Below are positions 34,097 to 42,374 of a DNA stretch of 64,000 nt, one piece after another; the stretch's first letter is position 1, and every line of letters begins with the position of its first letter. Source of the DNA: Azospirillum sp051124815 (GTDB taxonomy: Bacteria; Pseudomonadota; Alphaproteobacteria; Azospirillales; Azospirillaceae); NCBI RefSeq assembly GCF_051124815.1, contig NZ_CP118485.1, positions 2,480,001 to 2,544,000 on the forward strand, written 5' to 3'. The notes under the pieces are model-generated. The model did no database searches and was not told where the DNA came from. It saw only the letters and a program-made list of their open reading frames with translations. Both the position numbers and the translations under genes were made by a program.

Positions 34097-34296
34097 AGCC
34101 CGCCTCCTCCTCGATCATCGTCGACGAAGCCGGCCCGCAGAAGTTTACCCTCGCCGTGGTGTTCGACGGCCAGCGGTTCGAATGCGGAAGCTACATCAGC
34201 CGGGCCGCAGCGTTGCAGGCCGGACGGCTGTTCGTCCAGCGCAAGGAGGGGGAGGCGGCCGGCGGCCGGACGAAGCGGAAGCCGGGCAAAGGGTGA
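34093..34296 (+). CDS. Small hypothetical protein coupled to the XRE gene
   Basis: The 67-residue product has one beta-rich unit (SIIVDEAGPQKFTLAVVFDG, RFECGSYISRAAALQAG) and a basic tail (RTKRKPGKG). Its ATG overlaps the stop of the XRE gene (ATGA), and its own stop overlaps the GTG of the following gene. The strong coupling supports that it is real. Function unknown. Confidence 0.6.
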   Translation: MKPASSSIIVDEAGPQKFTLAVVFDGQRFECGSYISRAAALQAGRLFVQRKEGEAAGGRTKRKPGKG

Positions 34297-34454
34297 CCCT
34301 CGGCGGCTCGCCGCTTCGCCAGCGTCTCAAACGATGCAAGGAAGCGGATCGCCTGATGCGTGAGCATCCGCCATCCGCCGACAACCGCTTCCCCTGTTGG
34401 CACGAGCCTCGGTGCCGGCATTGCTGTCGAGATCGTCGCAAGTTCAGCTACTGA
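34293..34454 (+). CDS. Cys/His-rich small protein (53 aa)
   Basis: A GTG start overlaps the previous stop (GTGA). The C-terminal half holds FPCWHEPRCRHCCRDRRKF, with four Cys and two His that could bind one zinc ion. Small zinc proteins of this kind are frequent in phage control regions. The frame has normal composition and no other gene covers it. Confidence 0.5.
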   Translation: MTLGGSPLRQRLKRCKEADRLMREHPPSADNRFPCWHEPRCRHCCRDRRKFSY

Positions 34455-34550
34455 CCAACGGAACGATCTCGACTTTTCAGGGATGCCCCGTCACTCTAAG
34501 GGTTGCGCTAATCGCAAGCGACTCTCGCCTTGTGAAGGGGTGTCAGAGAA

Positions 34551-34742
34551 ATGAAGCTGAAAACGAATGCAGAGGTACTTCTCTGGCTCACAGCGGGATC
34601 CTTACTCTCTATTGTAGCAATTAAATTTCTACACGCAGACAGGCCATTGCTGATGTGGGTAGCGCTGCTGGCAGCATGGCTCGCTCCAATTAAAATAATC
34701 GATTGTATTCGTGAAAATAAAGAAGACGGCAGTCAGAATTAA
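34551..34742 (+). CDS. Small membrane protein (63 aa)
   Basis: Two hydrophobic segments, VLLWLTAGSLLSIVAIKFL and LLMWVALLAAWLAPIKII, are joined by a short polar turn, and a charged tail follows. This is a two-span inner-membrane protein. The gene is clearly poorer in GC than the neighbours, and the lipoprotein gene begins 12 bp later, so the two are probably one transcript. Function unknown. Confidence 0.6.
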   Translation: MKLKTNAEVLLWLTAGSLLSIVAIKFLHADRPLLMWVALLAAWLAPIKIIDCIRENKEDGSQN

Positions 34743-34754
34743 GGAGAAGAGGCA

Positions 34755-35270
34755 ATGATTAGTCCGATCATGAAAATCGCTTTCTTGTCGCTGTCGCTTT
34801 CAGCTTGCGTAACCGATAACTACGCGACCGGGCCGATCAAGATGGACAGTCGGACGCTGGCCTGTTATATCAAATACAAGAACCTTCCTGCCCCTGAGTA
34901 TTTCGCGGTGGCGGTCAATGGCTCGGGCTGCGGCTACAGCTATTGCCCGGACGTTGGGAACTGTGGCGGTAACCGGATCGGTATGGCCCTGGATTCCTGC
35001 CGGGCCTACGCGAAGACCGAGAAATGCGTGATCTATGCCTATGGCGGCAAACCCATCTTCGGCGGCGACGACATGCCGGGGGTGAAAGCCGATTCACCGA
35101 AACCAACTCCCGCTCAAGCAGCACCAGGACCGTCGACCGTCACCCTACCTTCCGTCCAGGCCCGCGGCGCCGAAGTGCGTCTGCGCGAGTTGCAGCGCCT
35201 CCGGGATCAGGGGTTGATTACCCCTGCCGAGTTCGATGAAAAGCGGCGCGAAATTCTCGGCGGGCTGTAA
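34755..35270 (+). CDS. Lipoprotein with C-terminal SHOCT motif
   Basis: A short signal with lipobox LSLSAC (or the in-frame ATG six residues later) marks a lipoprotein. The centre has Cys-rich GSGCGYSYCPDVGNCGG and DSCRAYAKTEKC, probably disulfide-linked in the periplasm. The last 27 residues, LRELQRLRDQGLITPAEFDE onward, are a SHOCT oligomerisation motif. It may be a surface-exclusion or envelope protein of the element, but that is inference. Confidence 0.7.
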   Translation: MISPIMKIAFLSLSLSACVTDNYATGPIKMDSRTLACYIKYKNLPAPEYFAVAVNGSGCGYSYCPDVGNCGGNRIGMALDSCRAYAKTEKCVIYAYGGKPIFGGDDMPGVKADSPKPTPAQAAPGPSTVTLPSVQARGAEVRLRELQRLRDQGLITPAEFDEKRREILGGL

Positions 35271-35418
35271 AGGTAACAACTATCTGCGCAACGCTGTGCG
35301 AGCTGACGCCAGCGAGTAGAACGTTGGCGTGCGCTTCTGATGGCAATGCTCCCGATGAGACCTTGACCAAGCGCTGGTGTCGGAAGACGGTCGCTGAATC
35401 CAGAGAGGTTTGGCGACC

Positions 35419-36039
35419 ATGACGATCATCGCATTCGCGTCCGGAAAGGGCGGCGTCAGCAAGACCACGCTGGCCGCGTCGCTGGCGTCCTATTGGGCGC
35501 GGGAGGGGAGAATCGTCGCCTGCGTCGATGCGGATCCGAATGCGCACCTCGCGCGCTGGATCGGGCGCATGGCCATCGATGGCCTAACCTGTGAGGCGGC
35601 CGACAAGAACACCGTGATCCAGATGGTTCACGGGCTGGCGGATCAGCATGAAATGGTGGTCGTTGACGCCGCTCGCATGCAATGGCTCGGGCTGACCGAG
35701 ATTGCCAAGGCGGCCGATCTGATAGTCATTCCAAGCATGACCAGCGACGGCGACACGGCGGAGGCGGCCCGAACCTATCACGCCGTCGACGATCTCGGCC
35801 AAGCCGGGAAGGCCGTGGCCATCCTCACACAGGCTGATCCGCGGACGGTGGTGGCCCAGCACGCGCGATCGCAGATCATCGCTGACGGCGTTCCACTGCT
35901 GGAGCCGGTGATGTCGTCGCGGGTGGCCTATCAGGAGGCATGGATTCGCGGGATCGCGCCGATCGACATGCGTAGCGATGCGCTGGCGATCGACATCGTG
36001 GCCATCGGCAGGGCCTTGAACTCAATGGCGGCAAAGTGA
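35419..36039 (+). CDS. ParA/MinD-like ATPase, first tandem copy
   Basis: The 206-residue protein has the deviant Walker A box ASGKGGVSKTTLAASLASYW with both lysines and the Walker B-like stretch HEMVVVDAARM. VCVDADPN-type ACVDADPNAHLARWI follows the P-loop. Small ParA proteins segregate plasmids or position complexes on the nucleoid. No ParB is visible. The ATG at 35419 is used rather than the TTG nine bases upstream, because GAGAGG lies 10 nt before it. Confidence 0.85.
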   Translation: MTIIAFASGKGGVSKTTLAASLASYWAREGRIVACVDADPNAHLARWIGRMAIDGLTCEAADKNTVIQMVHGLADQHEMVVVDAARMQWLGLTEIAKAADLIVIPSMTSDGDTAEAARTYHAVDDLGQAGKAVAILTQADPRTVVAQHARSQIIADGVPLLEPVMSSRVAYQEAWIRGIAPIDMRSDALAIDIVAIGRALNSMAAK

Positions 36040-36124
36040 TTGACGCTGACGAAGCGCAGGAGCCTGAAGCAGTCAGTGCAATTTCGACCGAGGATCAAGC
36101 TGCTACTGGTTGGATTTGGCGACC

Positions 36125-36739
36125 ATGACAATTATTACTATTGCCATATCAAAAGGTGGAACCAGCAGGACCACGCTCGCGGCTGGATTGGCAGCCTACT
36201 GGGCGGCCGCTGGAAAGCGTGTCCTGGCGCTGGACGCAGATAATAACCGCAACCTACTCGACCGGCTGGACGGCTCTGGCATCGACTGCCGGCTGGTGGG
36301 CGAGGACGCCATCCTGGCCGAGGCGACGCGCGGCCGCGCCGATGCGGACGTGGTGCTGATCGATGTCGCCGGCCTGTTGGCGAAGGGCATGGTCTATGCC
36401 GCGGCGGCCGCCGACGTGGTGCTGATCCCCTGCCGGCCGGATCGGGCTGACATCGGGGAGGCGGCGCGCACACAGGACGTGGTGCGAAACGCTGAGGCGA
36501 TGTCGCGGCGGCCGATCCAGCATGCCGCCATCTTGACCCAGGTCAACCCGCGCACCCAGGTGCTGGCGGTGGCGCGTGAGCAACTCGACCGGCTGGAGAT
36601 CCCGCGCCTGTCGGTAGAGATGCCACTGCGCACAGCCTATGCAGAGGCCAGCTTTACCGGGCAGCATTTGGCGAGCGCAGGCGTGCGCGGCGATCTGTCG
36701 GCCATTGCCGGCGCAATCCTCCGGCTGGCGGGGCGATGA
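36125..36739 (+). CDS. ParA-like ATPase, second tandem copy, P-loop Lys replaced
   Basis: The 204-residue protein is a paralogue of the preceding gene (shared MTII start, TTLAA-LA-YWA, DAD-N). Its P-loop reads SKGGTSRTTLAAGLAAYW: the signature Lys is kept but the catalytic P-loop Lys is Arg (AGG codon). Walker B is VVLIDVAGLL. ATP hydrolysis is therefore questionable; it may bind nucleotide only, or modulate the first copy. The 15 bp around the start are identical in both genes, which points to tandem duplication. Confidence 0.82.
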   Translation: MTIITIAISKGGTSRTTLAAGLAAYWAAAGKRVLALDADNNRNLLDRLDGSGIDCRLVGEDAILAEATRGRADADVVLIDVAGLLAKGMVYAAAAADVVLIPCRPDRADIGEAARTQDVVRNAEAMSRRPIQHAAILTQVNPRTQVLAVAREQLDRLEIPRLSVEMPLRTAYAEASFTGQHLASAGVRGDLSAIAGAILRLAGR

Positions 36740-36840
36740 TGGCGATCAAGGGAATTCGGCATGTCGAGCGGCCGGCGGCGGTGTCGGTGGAGCGCCCGTC
36801 ATCGGTGGCGATGCCTCCCCGCCCAATGCCTCACCGGTGA
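36736..36840 (+). CDS. Possible 34-residue peptide behind the ParA pair
   Basis: ATG ATG overlaps the stop of the second parA gene and opens 34 codons that encode a basic peptide (MMAIKGIRHVERPAAVSVER ...). Coupled position argues for translation; the short length and Pro/Arg-rich end argue against. A ParA-partner peptide is possible but cannot be shown. Confidence 0.3.
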   Translation: MMAIKGIRHVERPAAVSVERPSSVAMPPRPMPHR

Positions 36841-36963
36841 GCAATTTGGCGCCGTCCCGCCAGCGATGCCGACGGGACGAGCTTGCCCCGCTCCCTTCCA
36901 GATCGAAAGGGAGCGTGTCGGCGGATCAGGCGGTTGGGAATGGTCCGGCGACCTCCTCCAGCA

Positions 36964-37674
36964 TCAGCATGGCGGAAGGGTCGCCGGGGTGTATGCGGCG
37001 GTATGCACTGCGGCGTTCCACGCGGTGACATCGACCATGTAGCCGTTGAACCAGTTGCTCCCGGAAACCGCGGAGCCGATGCGCGTCGAGGTGCCGGTCA
37101 CGTCGGTATAGGTGCCTGTCGTCGTTCCGATCAGCGCACCATCGGCGAACAGGCGCGTCGTCGTGCCGTCGTAGGTCACCAAGGCCTCATGCGTCGCGCC
37201 GTCACAGAGATTCGCGCTGCCGAATATGCCGGGGATGGAGCCGCCGCTCCAGAACTGCCAGACCAGCGCGCCAGAAGAATTGAGGTAGAGGATGCACTGC
37301 TCGCCGCCCGGCCCCCACCCGCCGTTCCCCGCCGAGTGGTTCATGATGAACTGGTAGGGCGACGGCGTGACCGACGTGCGGAACCGCGCTCCGAAGGAGA
37401 ACGGGCTGCCGCCGATGCCGAAGTCGAACAGGCTGTCGGGCACGCCGATGTAGGCATTCGTCCCGTTGAACGCCAGCGACGAACCGTAGGAAGGCCACAG
37501 AGCCACAGCTGTGCTGATCTGCGCACCACCGCCCCAGGTCAATGGGTTGCCCAACTCGTCCGTCGTGGGCTTCGCCCCGTTCGCCCCCCGGCCCCGCAGA
37601 AAGAAGGTGCGGTTTGCGGCGTAGGGGTCGATGGCGCAGGCCACACCGAACCGCGCCGGCTGAATGATCATCAT
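36964..37674 (-). CDS. LamG/concanavalin-like phage adhesin
   Basis: The 236-residue protein shows the laminin-G-like jelly-roll pattern: LAFNGTNAYIGVPDSLFDF, FSFGARFRTSV, LVWQFWSGGS, THEALVTYDGTTTRLFADGA and the closing strand WFNGYMVDVTAWNAAV. Such domains close phage tail-fibre modules and bind surface glycans. Its ATG overlaps the stop of the large tail gene (ATGA), so both are made together. Both tail genes point leftward, away from the replication operon promoter. Confidence 0.75.
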   Translation of the reverse strand: MMIIQPARFGVACAIDPYAANRTFFLRGRGANGAKPTTDELGNPLTWGGGAQISTAVALWPSYGSSLAFNGTNAYIGVPDSLFDFGIGGSPFSFGARFRTSVTPSPYQFIMNHSAGNGGWGPGGEQCILYLNSSGALVWQFWSGGSIPGIFGSANLCDGATHEALVTYDGTTTRLFADGALIGTTTGTYTDVTGTSTRIGSAVSGSNWFNGYMVDVTAWNAAVHTAAYTPATLPPC

Positions 37675-40007
37675 GCCGACTGCCTCCCAATGAGCGTGAC
37701 CTTCAGCCCGGCCGCAGACCCGTTGCCGATCTGGTCGACATCCACGGTGATGACCGAGTCGTCGGCCAGGGCGGTGTCGGAGATGACCGGTGGCGTTGCC
37801 GCGGTGACGCTGGTGGTCTCGCCGTTGTCGATGGTCAGCTTGGTGGACAGGATCGACGCGCCGCTCTCGTTGATATCCACCGTGAAGATGCTGCCGCTCG
37901 TCTGGGCCGTGGTCAGGGACGCGCGGACGGCGGTCAGGGTGAAGGCGTAGGGCATGCGGAAGGTGACTTTCGCGATGCCAGTGGTAATGGCGGTGGTCTC
38001 GTCTCCGGCCGCCACGATGATGCTCTCCAGCTGCCGTTGGTGGACATGGCCGGCATCGGCAACGGTACCGGTCGATCCTGCGGATGCGGTGGCACCCAGA
38101 GGCTGGGCTGCGCTGGCGCTGATGCTGGCGGTGAGCGAACCGCCGGACAGGGTTAGGCCGGTCCCGACCGAGATCTCTTCGGTCGTGCCGGTCCCGGCCG
38201 TGGTGCGGCCGATCAGCCGGGCCGTCGCCATGCTGGTGCCGATGGTCGTGCCGGAGACAGTGATCAGGCCGGAACCGGTATAGGTCCCCACCCCGGCGAA
38301 CTGCGTCCAGGTGATGGCGGTGGTGCCCAGCGTGCCGCCCTGGTTGGCGGTGCAGACCCACCCGGTATCGCCGTTGACGGTGCCCTGCTCGGCGAAGACG
38401 AAGGCGCCCGGCACCTCGCTCCAGGCGTCCATATCGGTGGCGCGGCTCCAGGCTCCGGAAGCCGCCACATAGATGCCGTTCTGCGCCTGGGCGGTCTGGT
38501 TCTTCACCAGAACGCGGGCGCCAGCCGTGACGGACACGCCGTCGATGGTCTGCGCGCCCGACAGGGAAATGTTGGCGGTGGTGGCGGCCAGCACGGACGC
38601 CTTGACGTCCAGGCCCTGGGCGATGTTGTCGACATACTGCTGGGTTGCCGCCTGGAGCGGACCGGCGGGATCGCCGGCCAGCGTCAAGGGGCCGGTCAGC
38701 GTACCGCCGATGAGTTGCAGATAGCGCGCATCTGCATCGCCGCGGGTTGGGATGCTCGTCGAGGTTCCGGCGCCGATGGCCCGCTTTACGAAGGTGTCCG
38801 CCCCCGTCTGCTCGACCAGGCCGGCGGTGGCGTCGAGGTCGGCAAGCGCGGTCAGCGTGGCATCGGCTGCCTGCGCCCCGATAGCCGCGGGCGTGATGGT
38901 GGCGGTTCCTGCCGCGGTCAGGCGCCCCTGCTGATCGACGGTGAGGGTCGCTACCTGGGAGGCGCTGCCGTAGCTGGCCGGCGTCACGGCGGTGTCGGCG
39001 AGCGCCAGCACGCGATCCGCCGACAGGTTTCCGCCGCCGGTCAGGCCGGTTCCCGCCGTCAGTGTGCGGCTGGTCGGCACGCCGCCGATGCCGGCCGGGG
39101 TGATCGTCGCCGTGGTGGCGTCGGTGACCTGCCCCTGCGCGTTGATCGTCAGCACCGGCACCGTCGTGTCGTCGCCATAGCTGCCGGCCGCGACGCCGGT
39201 GTTGGCGATGCTGATGGTCCCGGTCGAGGTGATCGGGCCGCCGGTCAGGCCGGTCCCGGTCGCCACGCTGGTGACGCCGGCCACGCCCTGGCTGACCCAC
39301 TGCGCGCCGTCCCAGGCCTCGTTCACGTTGAGGTCGGTGTTGCGCCGGGTGAAGCCGACGGGCGGGGAAAGCGGGCGCTGCGCCGTGGTGCCACCGGGCG
39401 GCAGGAACCCGCCGGTGCCGGGCAGGCATGGGTCGCTGGCGATGCTGAACGTCGGGTTCCCGCCGGCGCCCTGCCCCTCCGTGACGTCGATCTGGTTGGC
39501 TGTGCCGGTCAGCGTCCGCGGGGAATAGGTGTCGGGGCCGGTGGAGCAGACCACGCCGGGGCCGGTCAGATCCTCCAGCGCCAGCAGACCGCCGGTCAGG
39601 GCGAAGGTCGGATTGCCGGCCACGCCGTCGGCATTGCTGATCGTGAAGCCCTTGCTCGGCCCGACCAGCGCGCGTGTGGTGACGCTGCCGCCGCCGGTCA
39701 GCGAGACCAGCCCCGTGGTCGACAGCAGGAAGAAGTTCAGCGCTTGGCCCGTCAGCGAGAAGGTCAGCGTGCCGCCGGCGCCGCTGTCGGTGCGGGTGAT
39801 GCCGTTGGTGGCGCCGGCCGATCGGCTGTTCGGGAGCGTGCCGGACTCGCTGCCGACGGTAACGAAGGACTGTGTCAGCGCCTGCGCCGCGGCGCCGATC
39901 TGCTGAACCGTGGCGCGCTTGGTCTGGCCGTTCTGGTCGATGGGGACATAGTCGTTCGGATCGACCGACCCGGCCGGCGGGAGCTGGGAAATCGGAACCG
40001 ACGGCAT
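37671..40007 (-). CDS. Phage tail fibre-like protein (778 aa)
   Basis: The start, VPISQLPPAGSVDPNDYVPI, is the common head of phage tail-fibre proteins. The body consists of repeated Gly/Thr-rich beta modules, such as GTGLTGGPITSTGTI and GTGLTGGGNLSADRVL followed by TLTVDQQGRLTAAGTATIT, which suggest a long trimeric beta-helix shaft. LVKNQTAQAQNGIYVAASG and the following segment resemble a known tail-fibre domain. It should determine host binding together with the LamG protein. Confidence 0.85.
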   Translation of the reverse strand: MPSVPISQLPPAGSVDPNDYVPIDQNGQTKRATVQQIGAAAQALTQSFVTVGSESGTLPNSRSAGATNGITRTDSGAGGTLTFSLTGQALNFFLLSTTGLVSLTGGGSVTTRALVGPSKGFTISNADGVAGNPTFALTGGLLALEDLTGPGVVCSTGPDTYSPRTLTGTANQIDVTEGQGAGGNPTFSIASDPCLPGTGGFLPPGGTTAQRPLSPPVGFTRRNTDLNVNEAWDGAQWVSQGVAGVTSVATGTGLTGGPITSTGTISIANTGVAAGSYGDDTTVPVLTINAQGQVTDATTATITPAGIGGVPTSRTLTAGTGLTGGGNLSADRVLALADTAVTPASYGSASQVATLTVDQQGRLTAAGTATITPAAIGAQAADATLTALADLDATAGLVEQTGADTFVKRAIGAGTSTSIPTRGDADARYLQLIGGTLTGPLTLAGDPAGPLQAATQQYVDNIAQGLDVKASVLAATTANISLSGAQTIDGVSVTAGARVLVKNQTAQAQNGIYVAASGAWSRATDMDAWSEVPGAFVFAEQGTVNGDTGWVCTANQGGTLGTTAITWTQFAGVGTYTGSGLITVSGTTIGTSMATARLIGRTTAGTGTTEEISVGTGLTLSGGSLTASISASAAQPLGATASAGSTGTVADAGHVHQRQLESIIVAAGDETTAITTGIAKVTFRMPYAFTLTAVRASLTTAQTSGSIFTVDINESGASILSTKLTIDNGETTSVTAATPPVISDTALADDSVITVDVDQIGNGSAAGLKVTLIGRQSA

Positions 40008-40009
40008 CG

Positions 40010-40177
40010 TTACGCCTCCTCGGTGGCCGGCTGCGGCACGGAAACGGTGACGGGGTCGCCGGAGGAGGTCGTGATCACCTTGCCGTCGAGCGTGACGAGC
40101 CGGAATGCCGTCGGCGCCTCCTCCTGCGGAGCGGTCGGATCGGGCGAGGGGGTGATCTCGGTGTTGTTCTGCGTCAT
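40010..40177 (-). CDS. Small tail-associated protein (55 aa)
   Basis: The frame ends two bases before the tail-fibre ATG and encodes an acidic head (NNTEITPSPDPTAPQEEAP) and a short beta unit (TAFRLVTLDGKVITTSSG). It has natural composition and a GGAGGGCC-type ribosome site before the ATG. Small proteins of this kind are frequent in front of fibre genes. Function unknown. Confidence 0.5.
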   Translation of the reverse strand: MTQNNTEITPSPDPTAPQEEAPTAFRLVTLDGKVITTSSGDPVTVSVPQPATEEA

Positions 40178-40190
40178 GGGGCGGCCCTCC

Positions 40191-40373
40191 TTATCGGCCG
40201 TTGTCGGGAATGCTGACGATGGCGGTTGCCTGGGACAGGTCGATGCCCAGCCGTTCCGCGGCGGCCTCGACGGTCTCGCCCGGCCGGTAGATCAGGACGG
40301 CCGGTCCTGGCGGCGCTGGCGGGGGCGACAGCAGCGCCTCCAGCTTCTGCATGCGGCGGCGGGCTTCACGCAT
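40191..40373 (-). CDS. Small hypothetical phage protein (60 aa)
   Basis: The start at 40373 is six nt behind GAAGGAGG; an ATG two codons upstream overlaps that site. The peptide has a basic helix (REARRRMQKLEALL) and a short unit with YRPGETVEAAAERLGIDLSQ. It belongs to the leftward operon. No family recognised. Confidence 0.5.
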   Translation of the reverse strand: MREARRRMQKLEALLSPPPAPPGPAVLIYRPGETVEAAAERLGIDLSQATAIVSIPDNGR

Positions 40374-40389
40374 TGGCATCCTCCTTCGG

Positions 40390-40629
40390 TCAAGGGTTGC
40401 GCCGCACCATGTCCGCAAGCGCAGCCTCTTCCTCGGCGTTCAGGGTGCGGGCGCCCGGCTTCAGCGTCGCCATGCGGTCGGCGATGACGCGCAGGGTGTC
40501 GAGTGCCTCGCCGCCGATGGTGCGCAGCCATGGCCGGATGATGGTGGCGACGTCGTCCTGCAGGGTGCGCAGGCTGGCCGCACGGGCCTCCAGGTCGCGC
40601 AGCTTCGCCCTGACGGTGCGCGTGGTCAT
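40390..40629 (-). CDS. Small helical phage protein (79 aa)
   Basis: This charged, helical product (VRAKLRDLEARAASLRTLQD, EEEAALADMVRRN) begins with an ATGA overlap on the stop of the preceding 99-residue gene. The tight coupling and normal codon use support translation. Function unknown. Confidence 0.55.
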   Translation of the reverse strand: MTTRTVRAKLRDLEARAASLRTLQDDVATIIRPWLRTIGGEALDTLRVIADRMATLKPGARTLNAEEEAALADMVRRNP

Positions 40630-40925
40630 GCCGCCACCTCGTCGGCAATCGTCGTGACGGTCGCGCGGACCGCAGCCTCAATCTGGGTCCGGTCGGTCAG
40701 ACGGCCGGGCGTGCCGATGGGCGGCACGTCGGACAGCAGCCGCCCCGTCTCGTCATCGGTGATGGCGTCGATGGTCTCGCCGCTGCGCAGGCGCTGGCCG
40801 ATGCCGGCCGCCCATGCAGCACAGGCAGCGTCCCGTTCGGCCTTCGTCGGTCGACGGGCGGCGGAGAGGGACGACTCCATGGCGGTGATGCGCTGGCGGA
40901 TGCGGGCGATGTTGTTGGTCATCAT
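40626..40925 (-). CDS. Small helical phage protein (99 aa)
   Basis: The protein starts MMTNNIARIRQRITAMESSL and is mostly helical, with a central ERDAACAAWAAGIGQRL. Its ATG overlaps, as ATGA, the expected stop of the DUF5681 gene in the repaired frame. Its uninterrupted frame also extends upstream into the damaged DUF5681 gene, which would give a 254-residue fusion if no frameshift is assumed. Function unknown. Confidence 0.6.
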   Translation of the reverse strand: MMTNNIARIRQRITAMESSLSAARRPTKAERDAACAAWAAGIGQRLRSGETIDAITDDETGRLLSDVPPIGTPGRLTDRTQIEAAVRATVTTIADEVAA

Positions 40926-41390
40926 GTGTTCCTTTCGGTGATGGCCGTCTCCAGCTGGGCGAGACGGTCCATGAGGTCGGCGGTGTCGAAGGCTTTGCGA
41001 AACACCTCCACCAAGCCGGTGAGGGGTGAGGGTGGCTGCCTCGCTGGGGGTCAGGTCGCCGGCGGCGACCGCTTCCACGATTGCGGCGATGGCCTTGGGG
41101 GCGTCCTGCGGCTTCTCCAGCTTCGGCAGGGCGAACTGCATCGGCCGTTCCCGAACCGGCGGCAGGAGGCGTTCCAGGCACAGGCGGAGGGCAACGGGAT
41201 GGCCCAGCTTCGCCAGCTCGGCGGCGCGCTTGGTGATTGCTTCGCCGTCCTGCTCCAGCAGTTCTTCCATGGCTCGGGTGATGCGGTTCCGGGCTCCCTT
41301 CGGCTTCCCCTTGGGGTTGCCGGACTGGCCGGGCTTGAACTGGCCGGGGTTCCGCCGCTTCGGGGTGCTGCTGGTCTTCTTCTCGGCCAT
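40922..41390 (-). pseudogene. DUF5681 domain protein, frameshifted near its end
   Basis: The start MAEKKTSSTPKRRNPGQFKP followed by GQSGNPKGKPKGARN is the DUF5681 signature, found in prophages near packaging genes. The frame is normal to GDLTPSEAATL and then turns into PHRLGGGVSQSLRHRR. The other frame reads TGLVEVFRKAFDTADLMDRL, a natural ending, and stops exactly in an ATGA overlap with the next gene. One extra C in the CCCC run (41023-41026) explains the shift. It could be a real mutation or a sequence error. Confidence 0.7.
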
Positions 41391-41401
41391 GGGTCAGCCC
41401 C

Positions 41402-42117
41402 TCATGCCGCCCGACGGCCACAGGTGCCCCGCAGGTGTGGGCGATCAGCGCCGGCGCGATGGTGGGGCCACGCTGGGCCGCCGCGACGAGGTCCAGCGTC
41501 CGGCCGGCTGCCGCTCCGGCGCCGTACCGCTCCACCACCGTCACGAACTCCTCGACGTCGTGGCCGCGGATGCCGAATTTCGGCCGGCCGTCCTGCCCGA
41601 ACTTCGGGGCGCCGAACTCGTCCAAGACGGGCGCGCAGTGGCAGAGTTCATGCTCGATCAGGGCGCAGAAGGTGGCATCATCCACCTCGGCCGCATGCTG
41701 GGCGTCGAAGGTCAGAACGAAGTCCGGGATCGCTCCGAACCATTCGACGAGCTGCTGCTCCTGACGCGACTTGCTCCAGGCGTTCCCGCGGAAGGCGGGG
41801 ATCTCGGCCTGCCCTACGACGCGCTGCATGTGGCGCTTGTTGGGTGAGGTGGCCCACAGGCAGCCGAGAGACGCCTGCCGGAGGTGGGCGTGATGCGAGT
41901 TCTCCAGCAGCGCCCCCTCGGCGATGAAGGTCGAGCGGATCCATTCCTCCAGGTCGGGGGCAGGGACGGTCAGGCCGGTGGTGAGGAATGCCCGATGGGT
42001 GTCCAGCAGCCCGGCGACGTCGAACAGGAAGGCCGGTGGATGGGGACGCAGCATGCCGGCGGGGCGCTGGCTGAGGCTCCGGTCGAGGGGCTGCAAATTC
42101 AGGTGAGATACAGTCAT
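41402..42117 (-). CDS. Phage putative metallopeptidase, end frameshifted
   Basis: The centre carries HELCHC within ALIEHELCHCAPVLDEFGAP, an HExxH zinc site, followed by KFGIRGHDVEEFVTVVERYG, typical of a phage metallopeptidase family with a substrate-clamped Gly-His-Asp. The normal frame ends near HTCGA, after which CGRRAA and a stop are read in another frame. As it stands the frame runs on for over 600 bp through the next gene. A missing base near 41424-41430 is the simplest explanation. The ATG at 42117 follows AGAGGG. Confidence 0.7.
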
Positions 42118-42128
42118 GGCCGTTCCCT

Positions 42129-42374
42129 CTATGCGTGTCCGGCTTCGTTGACGAAGTGCGGCCTCATAGCGTCCAGCGCCGCGGCGGCTCGCCCCAACTC
42201 CTCGGCGGCGAACTCCTCGACGACGGCGCGGGACCATCCGGCTTCGATGCCGGCCTCGACGTAGGCGGCGAACAGGCGACCCAATTCGGCCCGGAACGCT
42301 GCTGGCGTCGGCTGACCGGCCAGCAGCGCCAGCAGGAACAGGCTGTGGGCGTTGAGGGCGCTGGCGTCGATCAT
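42129..42374 (-). CDS. Small hypothetical phage protein (81 aa)
   Basis: The product is helical (NAHSLFLLALLAGQPTPAAF, AVVEEFAAEELGRAAAALDA) and has natural composition. Its ATG overlaps the stop of the preceding 182-residue gene (ATGA) and its stop lies 11 bp before the metallopeptidase ATG. It belongs to the replication operon. Function unknown. Confidence 0.65.
   Translation of the reverse strand: MIDASALNAHSLFLLALLAGQPTPAAFRAELGRLFAAYVEAGIEAGWSRAVVEEFAAEELGRAAAALDAMRPHFVNEAGHA

Noticed and set aside
36964..39429. An 821-codon minus-strand frame spanning both tail genes
   Set aside because: Only its last 236 codons (the LamG protein) are natural. The rest is the wrong frame of the tail-fibre gene, which starts and stops with coupled codons in another frame.
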